From contig CAJMQX010000005.1 in the NCBI GenBank assembly GCA_905215635.1, positions 1 through 15,133 on the forward strand: a stretch of DNA of 15,133 nucleotides, in the 5' to 3' direction. Below the pieces are notes generated by a model that ran no database searches, was not told the origin of the DNA, and saw only the letters and a list, made by a program, of their open reading frames with translations. This document shows positions 6,802-14,916 of this stretch, one piece after another. Source of the stretch: an uncultured bacterium. Lineage in GTDB: Bacteria > Bacillota_I > Bacilli_A > RF39 > UBA660. The position numbers were made by a program, and so were the translations under genes. Within the stretch, counting starts at the first letter, position 1, and every line of letters begins with the position of its first letter.

Positions 6802-8523
6802 TTAATAATTAGCATCTGCATTATTGCTATTATTATAATAACTATCTAATTTTAATATTTTGGTATCTTGCATAGGAAAACTTGTATGTATTCCTACTTC
6901 TCTTATTACTACTCCGTTATATCCATTTGTAGTAGTAGCTTCTGCTATAATATATTTTCCAGCTTCTTCATCTACTGCTACTATCATTTGTACGTGATAG
7001 TTTCTTGCATTAATTAAATCGCCTGGTTGTCCAATACAATTCTTATCAGTTATTTTACAACTATCTTTAAACATATCATCAAATCCTTGAGTGGTATGTC
7101 TACTTATATTATAACCACCATTTTTAATAGCCCAACTAACAAATCCTGAACAATCAAGTCCTCCATAGTAAAATAAACTTCCTGAAGCTGATGTTGCTGG
7201 TCTAGTTTTACCACCAAATTCTGGAGATACTCCATATTGTTGATAATAACCTCCCCAATAATAAGGAATTTTAGCATTAAAATTATCATATAAGTAATTA
7301 ACAAATGATACTGCTGCTGTAACAACTCCTGCTCTAGTACCAGCCCCATTTGAAACAACACTATCATGAATAAACTTATTCATATTTTCAATTGAACTAC
7401 CATTATCTGCCAAAAACTCTCCAAGTGGCTCATTAATAGAAGTAGCATTAGTAGTATCTTTTATTTCAAGTCCTGCTATTGAAGATAAATATCCCTTAGC
7501 ACTAATTACTACATCATCACCTAAATAATAATGTATTAATTCATCATAAGTATAATTGTGTACTGATGATAAATAGTATGATCCCCACTGACTAATACCA
7601 TTACCATGGTTACCTGCACAAGTACCTTGCTTCCAAGATTCTGCAATTCCCCATTGACTATCTACCCAACTAACTGGAATCTTTTGATTTTTCTGTTTTA
7701 TTGTATAATAATTCTCATCTTTATCTATACTACAAAAAGCATCATATTGTACACTTCGAAGTTCTCCATCAAATAAAAGTACTTGTCCAGCAGTTGCTTC
7801 TACTGCTTCATATATCTTATCAGAATATATATATGATCTATCAGTAATATCTCTAAATACTTGTTTTCTATCACTAGATTCTATTGTACAAGTACCTCCA
7901 TCATGTGTTAGAAAATAAGTTCTAGCAGTTATCGCAAGAGACTTATATATCTCTATATCATTAAACATTCCAACTTCAGCACTAACAACTCCTGCTATAT
8001 AATCTTCAAAAGCAAAAGTTCCAGATCCTGTAATAGCATAATCATCAGACTTATCTGTATATATTACTGTTACTTCACTACATCTATTCGTATAGTATCC
8101 ACCAATGGCAGTTTTTCCTTTAGAACCAGATGATCCAAGTAATGCTGCCACCATATATATTATAAATAATATAAATAGTGCCACAATAAGAGCACCTATA
8201 GCCACAAGCATAATTTTTCTAGTAGCAGGATTCTTAAGTAATATTTTAAACTTCTCATTCTGTGTTTTATTTTCCATCTTGTCAAACATTTCAGAAGCTT
8301 TATTTTGTATTAGTTCTCTAGTAGAACTCATACCTAAATTGTTAGTATCTACTCCATCATCATTAATTTCTGGCGATTCATCATAATCTTCATTTGAATA
8401 ATCTAAAGAAGAATCCTCATCCATCTGAGAATTCTCCTCATAACGTGGAGTAACAGGACGAGTATTCTTTCTAAAACTATTTGTATTACTATGTTTTCGA
8501 TTTAAGTCTACTTTTTTTCCCAT
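6802..8523 (-). CDS. Membrane-anchored SpoIID + NlpC/P60 bifunctional peptidoglycan hydrolase of the T4SS
   Basis: The start is ATG 8523 with AGGTG eight bases upstream; a GTG three codons earlier lies inside that ribosome site. The 573-residue protein has a charged cytoplasmic N-terminus (1-103), one membrane helix (about 104-129), then two wall-acting domains outside. Residues 165-340 are a SpoIID-type domain: EDYIAGVVSAE with the presumed catalytic Glu183, AITARTYFL, VEATAGQVLLFDGE, and HGNGISQWG at 306-314 followed by ELIHYYLG. SpoIID is a lytic transglycosylase that acts on glycan strands. Residues 395-560 are an NlpC/P60 peptidase: YYWGGYY, LDCSGFVSW with nucleophile C458, QPGDLI, and H510; the third catalytic position may be E528. 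It lies between VirB4 and VirD4 genes, where Gram-positive T4SSs carry a lysozyme-NlpC/P60 enzyme (CwlT/PrgK type), so it probably opens the wall for the channel. Confidence 0.88.
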   Translation of the reverse strand: MGKKVDLNRKHSNTNSFRKNTRPVTPRYEENSQMDEDSSLDYSNEDYDESPEINDDGVDTNNLGMSSTRELIQNKASEMFDKMENKTQNEKFKILLKNPATRKIMLVAIGALIVALFILFIIYMVAALLGSSGSKGKTAIGGYYTNRCSEVTVIYTDKSDDYAITGSGTFAFEDYIAGVVSAEVGMFNDIEIYKSLAITARTYFLTHDGGTCTIESSDRKQVFRDITDRSYIYSDKIYEAVEATAGQVLLFDGELRSVQYDAFCSIDKDENYYTIKQKNQKIPVSWVDSQWGIAESWKQGTCAGNHGNGISQWGSYYLSSVHNYTYDELIHYYLGDDVVISAKGYLSSIAGLEIKDTTNATSINEPLGEFLADNGSSIENMNKFIHDSVVSNGAGTRAGVVTAAVSFVNYLYDNFNAKIPYYWGGYYQQYGVSPEFGGKTRPATSASGSLFYYGGLDCSGFVSWAIKNGGYNISRHTTQGFDDMFKDSCKITDKNCIGQPGDLINARNYHVQMIVAVDEEAGKYIIAEATTTNGYNGVVIREVGIHTSFPMQDTKILKLDSYYNNSNNADANY

Positions 8524-8551
8524 AATTACCACACCTAATCTCTATATATTC

Positions 8552-10339
8552 CTATAATCCGCCACCACTACCAAATGAATCTAATTCACTATCTGTAAGT
8601 GTTACATCTATTTGCATTCTTCTATTACCACATACAAATAAGGCTTCACCTTGATTATATCTCTTTATATTTTCTTTTTCATTATCATTTAAATCTACTA
8701 ATAAAGCTAAATCTTCAGCTGCTTGTTTTCTAAGTCCCATAACTAAATAGTATGAAGCATTATCAAATATTGCTTTACCATGTGTAATCATATTACTAGC
8801 AACAAAGTCCGAAGGTTGCTGTGTAATAATAATTGTTCCTGTATTATATTTTCTAGCTCTTCTTTGTACTTGTGCTAAGAATTCTGCTCCAAGTTCATTT
8901 TGTGATCCTAAAAGTACATGTGCTTCATCTACTGATAATACTGTATTTCTATTAGGATTTAAGCATAAACTCCAAGCGTATTTAAGTACATTAAACAATA
9001 ATGCATTTCTAATATTAACATCAGAATTCATTATCTCTTTAATATTAAATACTAAATAATCATTAGTAGTATCTATAGTAGTATGACCATTAAAATAATA
9101 TTGTAATTCTTTTACTAAAGGTCTTAACTTTAATTCTAGTCTTTCAAGTACATCTCTTTCATGAGTTTTCTCTGTAATAGATGTAAGCTTACTAGTAACT
9201 GTAATATATACATCTTGCATAATTGGAAAATCTTTAGACTTATAATGAGAAAAGTTTGTATTATAAGCTATTCCAAATCTTGCATATGTTTCAAGTGCCA
9301 TTTCTCCAAATAATGTTAATACATCTTCTTCTATGTTTGGAGAATAGTATTTCATAAATGCTTTTAATGTTTGTAATGTTGATGTAAGTATTGTATATCC
9401 AAGTCCTTGATTAGATACTTGTTCATCATCACTATCCATAACTATCTCAAGTGGATTAATCATTCCATATTGTCCACCCTTACCTAAATCTACTACTTCT
9501 CCTCCATAGTTTCTAGTCATCTCAGTAAGTTCACCTTCAGGATCTACACATACTAATTGATAGTTATTTCTAATATGACTTCTTATCATTAATTTAGCTG
9601 CTGTTGATTTACCTGATCCAGATGCTCCTAGGATAATCATATTAGCATTATTACGATTATTCTCTTTTCTTATTTGATATAAGAATTGATTAAATAATAC
9701 TACACCACCAGAAAATTCTACTCCAAGCAATGTTGATAATCCATCATCTTTTAAACTATCAAAGATAAATGGATACATTGTAGCTATAGTTGGAGATGGC
9801 ATAATTGTACCAATACGATCCTCTATTGGTTGTTTTTCAAATATTGGTAACATAGACTTAAGAACTCTTTCTTGTTCAAATCTAAGCGGTATTGCTACCA
9901 TTTCCATTGAATCTAAATAAGTCTTTAAATTAACTTTCTTATTTTCTAATTCTTCTTTTGTATCTGCAGTAATCATAATATGTAATTGGAAATCAAAAGT
10001 TCTAGATTGTGAAGCTGTAAATTGTTGAATAAAAGTTTCAAGAGAATCTATATCCTGTCTAATTCTTTCCATTATAGTATTATCTTTTTCTACTTGATAT
10101 CTTGCTCTTAAATCAGCTAATTCTTTATTAAGCATCTTAGTAAGTACTGATAAAGGTACAGGTACATGTTTAATAGATACCTTTACTCCAGGTATATTTA
10201 TTAAATCAGATAAATATCCATCACCTACATATCTTGGATAAGATATTACTGTTAATACAGTAGCATATTTATCACTAATAACAAAATCTGATTTATTAAA
10301 TTCTAACCCTTTAGGGGCTATTTGTGATTTAATATTCAC
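8552..10339 (-). CDS. virB4: VirB4-like T4SS ATPase
   Basis: This 595-residue protein is a VirB4/TraE-type ATPase that powers assembly and transport at the cytoplasmic face of the T4SS. Residues 1-170 match the VirB4 central region (QIAPKGLEF, YATVLTVISYP, then a long coiled segment). The ATPase domain follows, with Walker A GASGSGKST at 238-246, VDPEGE at 265-270, Walker B VLSVDEAH at 467-474, and the conserved QRRARKYNTGTIIITQQ stretch at 492-508. All key nucleotide-binding residues are present. The start is GTG 10339, with GGTG seven bases upstream; no other in-frame start exists before a stop. It overlaps the preceding gene by 11 bases in a different frame, which suggests translational coupling. 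It lacks the usual VirB4 N-terminal module, which the preceding gene supplies. Confidence 0.93.
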   Translation of the reverse strand: MNIKSQIAPKGLEFNKSDFVISDKYATVLTVISYPRYVGDGYLSDLINIPGVKVSIKHVPVPLSVLTKMLNKELADLRARYQVEKDNTIMERIRQDIDSLETFIQQFTASQSRTFDFQLHIMITADTKEELENKKVNLKTYLDSMEMVAIPLRFEQERVLKSMLPIFEKQPIEDRIGTIMPSPTIATMYPFIFDSLKDDGLSTLLGVEFSGGVVLFNQFLYQIRKENNRNNANMIILGASGSGKSTAAKLMIRSHIRNNYQLVCVDPEGELTEMTRNYGGEVVDLGKGGQYGMINPLEIVMDSDDEQVSNQGLGYTILTSTLQTLKAFMKYYSPNIEEDVLTLFGEMALETYARFGIAYNTNFSHYKSKDFPIMQDVYITVTSKLTSITEKTHERDVLERLELKLRPLVKELQYYFNGHTTIDTTNDYLVFNIKEIMNSDVNIRNALLFNVLKYAWSLCLNPNRNTVLSVDEAHVLLGSQNELGAEFLAQVQRRARKYNTGTIIITQQPSDFVASNMITHGKAIFDNASYYLVMGLRKQAAEDLALLVDLNDNEKENIKRYNQGEALFVCGNRRMQIDVTLTDSELDSFGSGGGL

Positions 10340-10880
10340 TTGGCAACACCGCCTTACTTTCTGTTCTCATTCCCCCATTTAGAAAACTTTCTAATAATGT
10401 TCTAAGATCTGCATTAGATGTTTGTACACAATCAAGTCCACAATTAGCAAGTCCCATCATCAATGTTCTAAGTCTTTTTTGTATTATATCTAAATTTCTA
10501 TCTTTAAATAATATATAAAACTCTGTATCTGTAACATTATTTCTCATAAAATCATTAGCTTTTTCTATATCTTGACTAATTAATTTCTTTATTCTTGGGT
10601 CTTGTACTTGATTATATTGTATTTGTAATGTTGCTAAATAGCTAGATATATCAACTGGTCTCCCTGCTGATATCCTCCAGAATTCAAAATCGATTGTATC
10701 ATAGAATGTTTTAAGCATTGCTATAATATTATTTCTTGTATTAGAATCTAGGATAAAGATATTTCTAGGTCTTATTTTAACTCCAGTTACTTTTCCACCA
10801 TTATCTAGTTCTATCATTCCATTAGTAATATTTTTAACTGTTATCCAATCTTCTGTATATTTACTTCCTATTGAACTCAT
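10329..10880 (-). CDS. Separate N-terminal domain of a VirB4-like ATPase
   Basis: I place the start at ATG 10880 (183 residues), with GGTG eight bases upstream and a 20-base overlap with PrgI; an ATG at 10922 is possible but has a poor ribosome site. The N-terminus (EDWITVKNITNGMIELDNG, then a strand leading to IRPRNIFIL) resembles the first 180 or so residues of Gram-positive VirB4 ATPases, which begin with a similar beta-rich module followed by helices. It has no Walker motifs and no membrane helix, so it is probably cytosolic. The C-terminal part (RIKKLISQDIEKANDFM, then RLRTLMMGLANCGLDC) is helical. The next gene starts within its last 11 bases and continues with the rest of VirB4, so the pair together matches a full-length VirB4 of roughly 780 residues. 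Confidence 0.7.
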   Translation of the reverse strand: MSSIGSKYTEDWITVKNITNGMIELDNGGKVTGVKIRPRNIFILDSNTRNNIIAMLKTFYDTIDFEFWRISAGRPVDISSYLATLQIQYNQVQDPRIKKLISQDIEKANDFMRNNVTDTEFYILFKDRNLDIIQKRLRTLMMGLANCGLDCVQTSNADLRTLLESFLNGGMRTESKAVLPSEY

Positions 10881-11178
10881 TTTGCATACACCAACCCTTC
10901 CATATGTATTTTTTTCTTCCATTTTTAAATTCCATAACACTTTGTATTACGCAAAGTGTATTATGATAATTTGGTATTGGTAATACTAATACTACTGCTA
11001 TAAGCATTGGAAGTGAGCATCCTAATAATACCCACGTTCCTGCATTAGAAAAAGTCAATAATAGTATTACTGTTACAAGTATTCCTGTTCCTAATATTAT
11101 TAAATCTGGCATTGGTCTAAACATTCCAAATACTAACATAGATTTCTTTGTATTAGCAGGTACCAAACTATTATTCAT
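10861..11178 (-). CDS. PrgI-family (VirB3-like) T4SS inner-membrane protein
   Basis: This 105-residue protein has the features of the PrgI family of Gram-positive T4SSs: a short N-terminus ending in a FRPMPDL stretch, two close hydrophobic helices (about 26-44 and 50-67), then LPIPNYHNTLCVIQ and a basic end rich in K, R and W. PrgI proteins are thought to work like VirB3, sitting in the membrane next to the VirB4 ATPase. The start is ATG 11178 with AAAGGAG about 11 bases upstream, a slightly long spacing; an upstream in-frame GTG runs at once into TGA. The gene sits directly before the VirB4 genes, as in known loci, and its last 20 bases overlap the next gene. Confidence 0.85.
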   Translation of the reverse strand: MNNSLVPANTKKSMLVFGMFRPMPDLIILGTGILVTVILLLTFSNAGTWVLLGCSLPMLIAVVLVLPIPNYHNTLCVIQSVMEFKNGRKKYIWKGWCMQNEFNRK

Positions 11179-11208
11179 AAAGTATCACACTCCTTTTACT
11201 CAAATATA

Positions 11209-13992
11209 TTATTTTTTACCGCCACTACTAGCCGCTTCTGCTGTTGCATTAGCTGCAAATGTAGCTGAACTTTCATTAATAGCTCTAACTGTTTCTTTTA
11301 ATCCACTATTTTCATTAGTTAATTGAGAAGAATGATTTGTTAATTTTCCTTGAATAGCATCATAAGTATCAAAATCAGTTATCGTATTATTAATAAATGC
11401 AGTAAATGTTTCTGGATCTAAAACGCTTTGTAAATATTCAACTGTTTTAGTACTTCTTCTAGCATTGTCAATCGCTTGTCTCATTGTATTAATATTAGAA
11501 TTCAAAACAGCATCTGCTTTTTCATTAAGTCTTTGAGTTGTTTCTACAGTGTTACCATTTTCATCAATTGTACTAACTACAACATCAACATTGCCAATAT
11601 CTCCACGCAACGCTCTTGTAATTCCATAACGTTTTAAATGCTTCAAAGCCTGTCCTCTAGCTTCTTCTGCATTTACCGCAGCCTGGGCTTTTTGTGCTGC
11701 TATCTGACGCATTTCATCTGTAGCTTCGCCATTCATTTCAGCTCTAACCAATTCAGCATTAGCTGCATCAGAAATAGCTTTTGCAGAATTTGCTGCTGCT
11801 TCATACATACCATAAATTTCACTAGTTGATTGACCAACTTTTACTTTTATGCCAAGGCCATTCTTGTCATTTTTCATATCTTTATTTAATTTTTCAGCAT
11901 CAGCGGCATTAGCTACAGCAATATTTTGTTCTTTAGCCTCAATCTTTTTACCAGATCTGTCCTCGCTACTATCTTGAGCGCTCTTAACGCCTTTTTCCAT
12001 AGAAGCTTGTGCCTCATTTACTTTCACTGCTGCTTCTATATTTTTCACTTCTTGTTTAATAATTTCTGAAGCTGTTTTCACACCAACAGCTTGTTGTAGT
12101 TTAGTAATTGTTTTAGAAACAGTTGCACTGATTGTAGCTCCGCCACCTTCTTCCAACCATTTTTCTCTTGATAACTCGCTAGTTTTGCTATTTTTTATTG
12201 ATTCATTAATTTTTTTGTTAATTTCCTCAGGTTTTGTTGCACTAAATCCAGTTACAGCTCCACTACCAAAGCCTTGCAAAAATGCTCCTATACCTTGTAA
12301 CGCAATGTTTGAACCATAACTTTGGTTTTCAGCCTTTGCACGTTCACTTGATGCTAAATTTAATTCAGCTTTAGCTGTATCATAGCTATTATTGTATTCT
12401 TTATTATATTTATCTTGAGCAACCTTTAATTTAGCTGTTAATCGAGCCCTTTCATCAGCAGATATATCATTTCTACTTAATTGAGTCTCTATATCAGCCA
12501 ACTCACGTCTAGTAGCTTCACTAACGTGACCACCACTCTTTACCATATCAAATTCATTCTTTGCCTTATCATACTCTTCTTTTAAACGATTTTTTTCTTC
12601 AGTAGAAATATTATCATTATTAAGTGCTGCTTCATAAGCACGTTGTTTTGATACCAAATTATCTCTAGCATCCTCTAAGCTTTTTCTCTTGTTTCTATAT
12701 TCATTTTTTGCTTTTCTTTCAGCTTTTTTAGCTTCTCTAACAGCTCTATTCAAAGAACGTCTATCAGTAGGCTTTCCTTCCTCTGTTAGTTTATCCTTTA
12801 TATCTTTTCTTCTTCGATTTTCATTTTTAATTCTAGCCGCTGTTCTAACTGCCCCACCAGCAAGAGAACCACCAGCAAGTCCAGCTGTTCTTGCTGCCAT
12901 AGGAGCAATTCTGTCTTTACCTTTAAGACCAAATCCAATTCCTGATGTCCCACCTTTAGGAAATAATTCTTCCAATAATTTTGGTGCTCTACTTGCAAAC
13001 AATAATAATCCTAATATTAAAGCAATATAAGTAAAATCTTTTATACCATCTGATACATTTAATCCTTTGAATAAGTCTCCACTAGTAAATGCTCCATTCA
13101 AAGTTTGACATAACAATAATATAAAGTAAATAATAACTATCCTAATAAATAAATCTATATATGTTGTAAAGCATTGTTTTCCCCACTTTGCAAACATATT
13201 ATCCTTCTTTGGTGCTAAGTATCCCATAATTGCTATTGGAGATACTATTTGTAAGAATATTAATTGTGCATATCTAACTCCTAAGTCTACACAATAAAGT
13301 AATAAAATATAACATATAAATCCACCAACTACTACTGCAAATAATCCATCAAAATCTATTGTTGCCACTTCTTCTTTCTTACCGGTTGCTGGATTATCTA
13401 TTTTTGATGATTCATACAATCCCATAGTTAAATATTTTAAATCACCGTTTTCTCTTAATCTATTTAAGTTGTAATTCACAACATCTACTGCATCGCAATC
13501 ATTACAAGCTTCTTCATTAACTTTATAAAATACAGAAAAAACATCTGAAGAAAATCCGCGTCCATAACTACCCATATCATCATCTATATCCGGATTTCCC
13601 AAAACAATTTTTGAAAGAAACTGTGTATCAATAATTCTTCCTTGTAATTTATATCCTAAAGAAAATATTTTTGGTACAAATGCAATCATCACTATTACTA
13701 ATACTAGTTTTAAGGCAATGTTTCCTACTCCTTTTTCCTTATCTCCTATTGTATCAGGTTGAACAACATATTTAACAAACTCAAATGTGACATAAAATAC
13801 CATAACTATTGTTAATATCATAGTTATTCTTTGATATATTGGAGCAATATCATCTGATGACAAAAGATTAACTTTAGCTATTGTCATAAATGCTTCATAT
13901 AACCATGCTATTAATTTATATATTCCTTTACATAGAAATGCAGCAATACCTCTTCCTGCTTCTTCTACAATTGACAAATCTAAAATTTGCAT
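11209..13992 (-). CDS. VirB6/TrbL-like channel protein with a long Ala-rich coiled-coil tail
   Basis: The start is ATG 13992 with AGGAAGGA upstream; this ribosome site overlaps the stop of the preceding gene, which suggests translational coupling. Residues 1-340 form the polytopic membrane part, with helices near 55-76, 92-112, 218-239, 240-260, 279-297 and 319-336 and a loop that includes C163 and C166. This is the layout of TrbL/VirB6 proteins, which line the inner-membrane channel of a T4SS. A Gly/Ala-rich linker (about 349-382) leads to a hydrophilic tail reaching residue 927. The tail is rich in Ala, Lys, Glu and Asn, with predicted coiled coil around 415-550 and again later, and an approximate internal repeat (NDNISTEEKNRL near 459, RNDISADERARL near 508). 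TrbL/VirB6 proteins are usually about 300-500 residues, so the tail is an extension. Its DNA is visibly less AT-rich than neighbouring genes. The tail's function is unknown. Confidence 0.8.
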   Translation of the reverse strand: MQILDLSIVEEAGRGIAAFLCKGIYKLIAWLYEAFMTIAKVNLLSSDDIAPIYQRITMILTIVMVFYVTFEFVKYVVQPDTIGDKEKGVGNIALKLVLVIVMIAFVPKIFSLGYKLQGRIIDTQFLSKIVLGNPDIDDDMGSYGRGFSSDVFSVFYKVNEEACNDCDAVDVVNYNLNRLRENGDLKYLTMGLYESSKIDNPATGKKEEVATIDFDGLFAVVVGGFICYILLLYCVDLGVRYAQLIFLQIVSPIAIMGYLAPKKDNMFAKWGKQCFTTYIDLFIRIVIIYFILLLCQTLNGAFTSGDLFKGLNVSDGIKDFTYIALILGLLLFASRAPKLLEELFPKGGTSGIGFGLKGKDRIAPMAARTAGLAGGSLAGGAVRTAARIKNENRRRKDIKDKLTEEGKPTDRRSLNRAVREAKKAERKAKNEYRNKRKSLEDARDNLVSKQRAYEAALNNDNISTEEKNRLKEEYDKAKNEFDMVKSGGHVSEATRRELADIETQLSRNDISADERARLTAKLKVAQDKYNKEYNNSYDTAKAELNLASSERAKAENQSYGSNIALQGIGAFLQGFGSGAVTGFSATKPEEINKKINESIKNSKTSELSREKWLEEGGGATISATVSKTITKLQQAVGVKTASEIIKQEVKNIEAAVKVNEAQASMEKGVKSAQDSSEDRSGKKIEAKEQNIAVANAADAEKLNKDMKNDKNGLGIKVKVGQSTSEIYGMYEAAANSAKAISDAANAELVRAEMNGEATDEMRQIAAQKAQAAVNAEEARGQALKHLKRYGITRALRGDIGNVDVVVSTIDENGNTVETTQRLNEKADAVLNSNINTMRQAIDNARRSTKTVEYLQSVLDPETFTAFINNTITDFDTYDAIQGKLTNHSSQLTNENSGLKETVRAINESSATFAANATAEAASSGGKK

Positions 13993-14006
13993 ATTATCAT
14001 TCCTTC

Positions 14007-14813
14007 CTAAATACTACAAGAAGTATATCCTAAACCTTCCCACACTATATCTGCTAAGCCCATTAATAAATCTACAAATACTGGAACAAAGAAGAACACA
14101 ACACCAATAATTAATCTCTTTATAAATGTTTTTTGTGCTTTTTTCATATCGTCTTCCTTACCAGCTATCACTGCTTTAGCAAAATCTAAAGTTCCAAGAA
14201 TAATAACTAAAATTGGAACGATTATTTTAGGATATTGTAATATTTCATTTATAAGATATCTAATACTATCTTTATCATTAGGATCTCCAAAAAGGTCACC
14301 ACATTTTACTTCAGAATCAATTTTAATTTTATCAATATTAGTTTTGCCTAATCCACCGGAAAAAACTTCTGACAACTTATTATCATAATTAGTTTTATTT
14401 GTTTTAGTCGTTAAATAAGCTGACATTTTGCTAATATCATTTGAAGCACTAACAAATTTACTTGCTGTACTGTAATCGTTAAATCCCCATATTCCTTCCG
14501 AATTAAAAAGTCCATCTTTAAATCTATAAACAAGATAAGTTGGGCAAGAATTGCCAACTTTTGGAGCAGTTATTCCTGTCTCTTTATCATCTTTATCCTT
14601 ATTAAAATTAATTAATGAATCACTTTTTCCATTTTCTTCTTCAGTTAATGAAATAGTTACTTTTTTCTTATCAGGATTGTAACACAAAAATGTATCATTA
14701 CTACTAGATTTATAATAGCAATCATCTTCATCACAAGATTCTAGTGCATAAGCTTTATTACATCCAAAAACTACTACTAATAGTAATAAAATTATATATT
14801 TTTTATATTTCAT
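14007..14813 (-). CDS. Exported two-helix VirB2/TrbC-like T4SS protein with Cys-containing ectodomain
   Basis: The start is the ATG at 14813, which has GAAGAGAGG six bases upstream; an in-frame GTG at 14846 has no ribosome site and lies at the expected transcription start. The 268-residue protein begins with a signal peptide (MKYKKYIILLLLVVVFGC). It could be cleaved by signal peptidase I after AYA (21-23), or lipidated at C18, where VFGC is a poor lipobox. An extracytoplasmic region of about 170 residues carries Cys at 27, 32, 44, 90 and 171. The C-terminus has two membrane helices (about 196-214 and 234-252) around a charged loop with GKEDDMKKAQK, as in the partial protein at 14917. First in the operon before VirB6 and PrgI, it is probably a pilin-like or channel subunit. 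The ectodomain matches no family I recognise. Confidence 0.7.
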   Translation of the reverse strand: MKYKKYIILLLLVVVFGCNKAYALESCDEDDCYYKSSSNDTFLCYNPDKKKVTISLTEEENGKSDSLINFNKDKDDKETGITAPKVGNSCPTYLVYRFKDGLFNSEGIWGFNDYSTASKFVSASNDISKMSAYLTTKTNKTNYDNKLSEVFSGGLGKTNIDKIKIDSEVKCGDLFGDPNDKDSIRYLINEILQYPKIIVPILVIILGTLDFAKAVIAGKEDDMKKAQKTFIKRLIIGVVFFFVPVFVDLLMGLADIVWEGLGYTSCSI

Positions 14814-14852
14814 AAAGTACCTCTCTTCACATAAGTAAAATATCACGTATAC

Positions 14853-14862
14853 ATTATATCAT
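14853..14862 (-). promoter_or_regulatory. Extended -10 promoter of the T4SS operon
   Basis: The minus strand carries TGATATAAT: a perfect TATAAT at 14853-14858 preceded by TG with one base between, which is the extended -10 form used by sigma-A-type polymerases. No good -35 hexamer lies 16-18 bases upstream, where the terminator hairpin sits, as is common for extended -10 promoters. Transcription would start near 14846, about 33 bases before the ATG at 14813. It is placed to drive the nine genes from 14813 to 5410. Confidence 0.6.
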
Positions 14863-14893
14863 AAAAAAATAGAAAAAGATAGAACTTTTTCTA
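14861..14893 (-). terminator. Intrinsic terminator between the two pilin-like genes
   Basis: Reading the minus strand, TAGAAAAAG and CTTTTTCTA form a perfect 9-bp stem around a 6-base loop (14879-14884), followed at once by seven T residues (14863-14869). The stem is AT-rich, but the hairpin plus U-tract is typical of an intrinsic terminator. It sits just after the stop of the partial gene at 14917. Confidence 0.65.
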
Positions 14894-14916
14894 TTAATTT
14901 AATACATTTATCAAAA

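Noticed and set aside
7104..7367. Minus-strand 87-codon frame inside the SpoIID-NlpC/P60 gene
   Set aside because: It overlaps the catalytic domain in another frame and has no domain features of its own.
6802..8523. SpoIID domain as evidence that the organism forms spores
   Set aside because: The protein is a fusion within a T4SS operon, and no other sporulation gene is present, so the domain alone says nothing on sporulation.
11638..13030. Plus-strand and alternative-frame open frames within the VirB6 gene, including 12798-12998 on the minus strand
   Set aside because: They are shadows of the long VirB6/TrbL frame; their sequences show no domain features.
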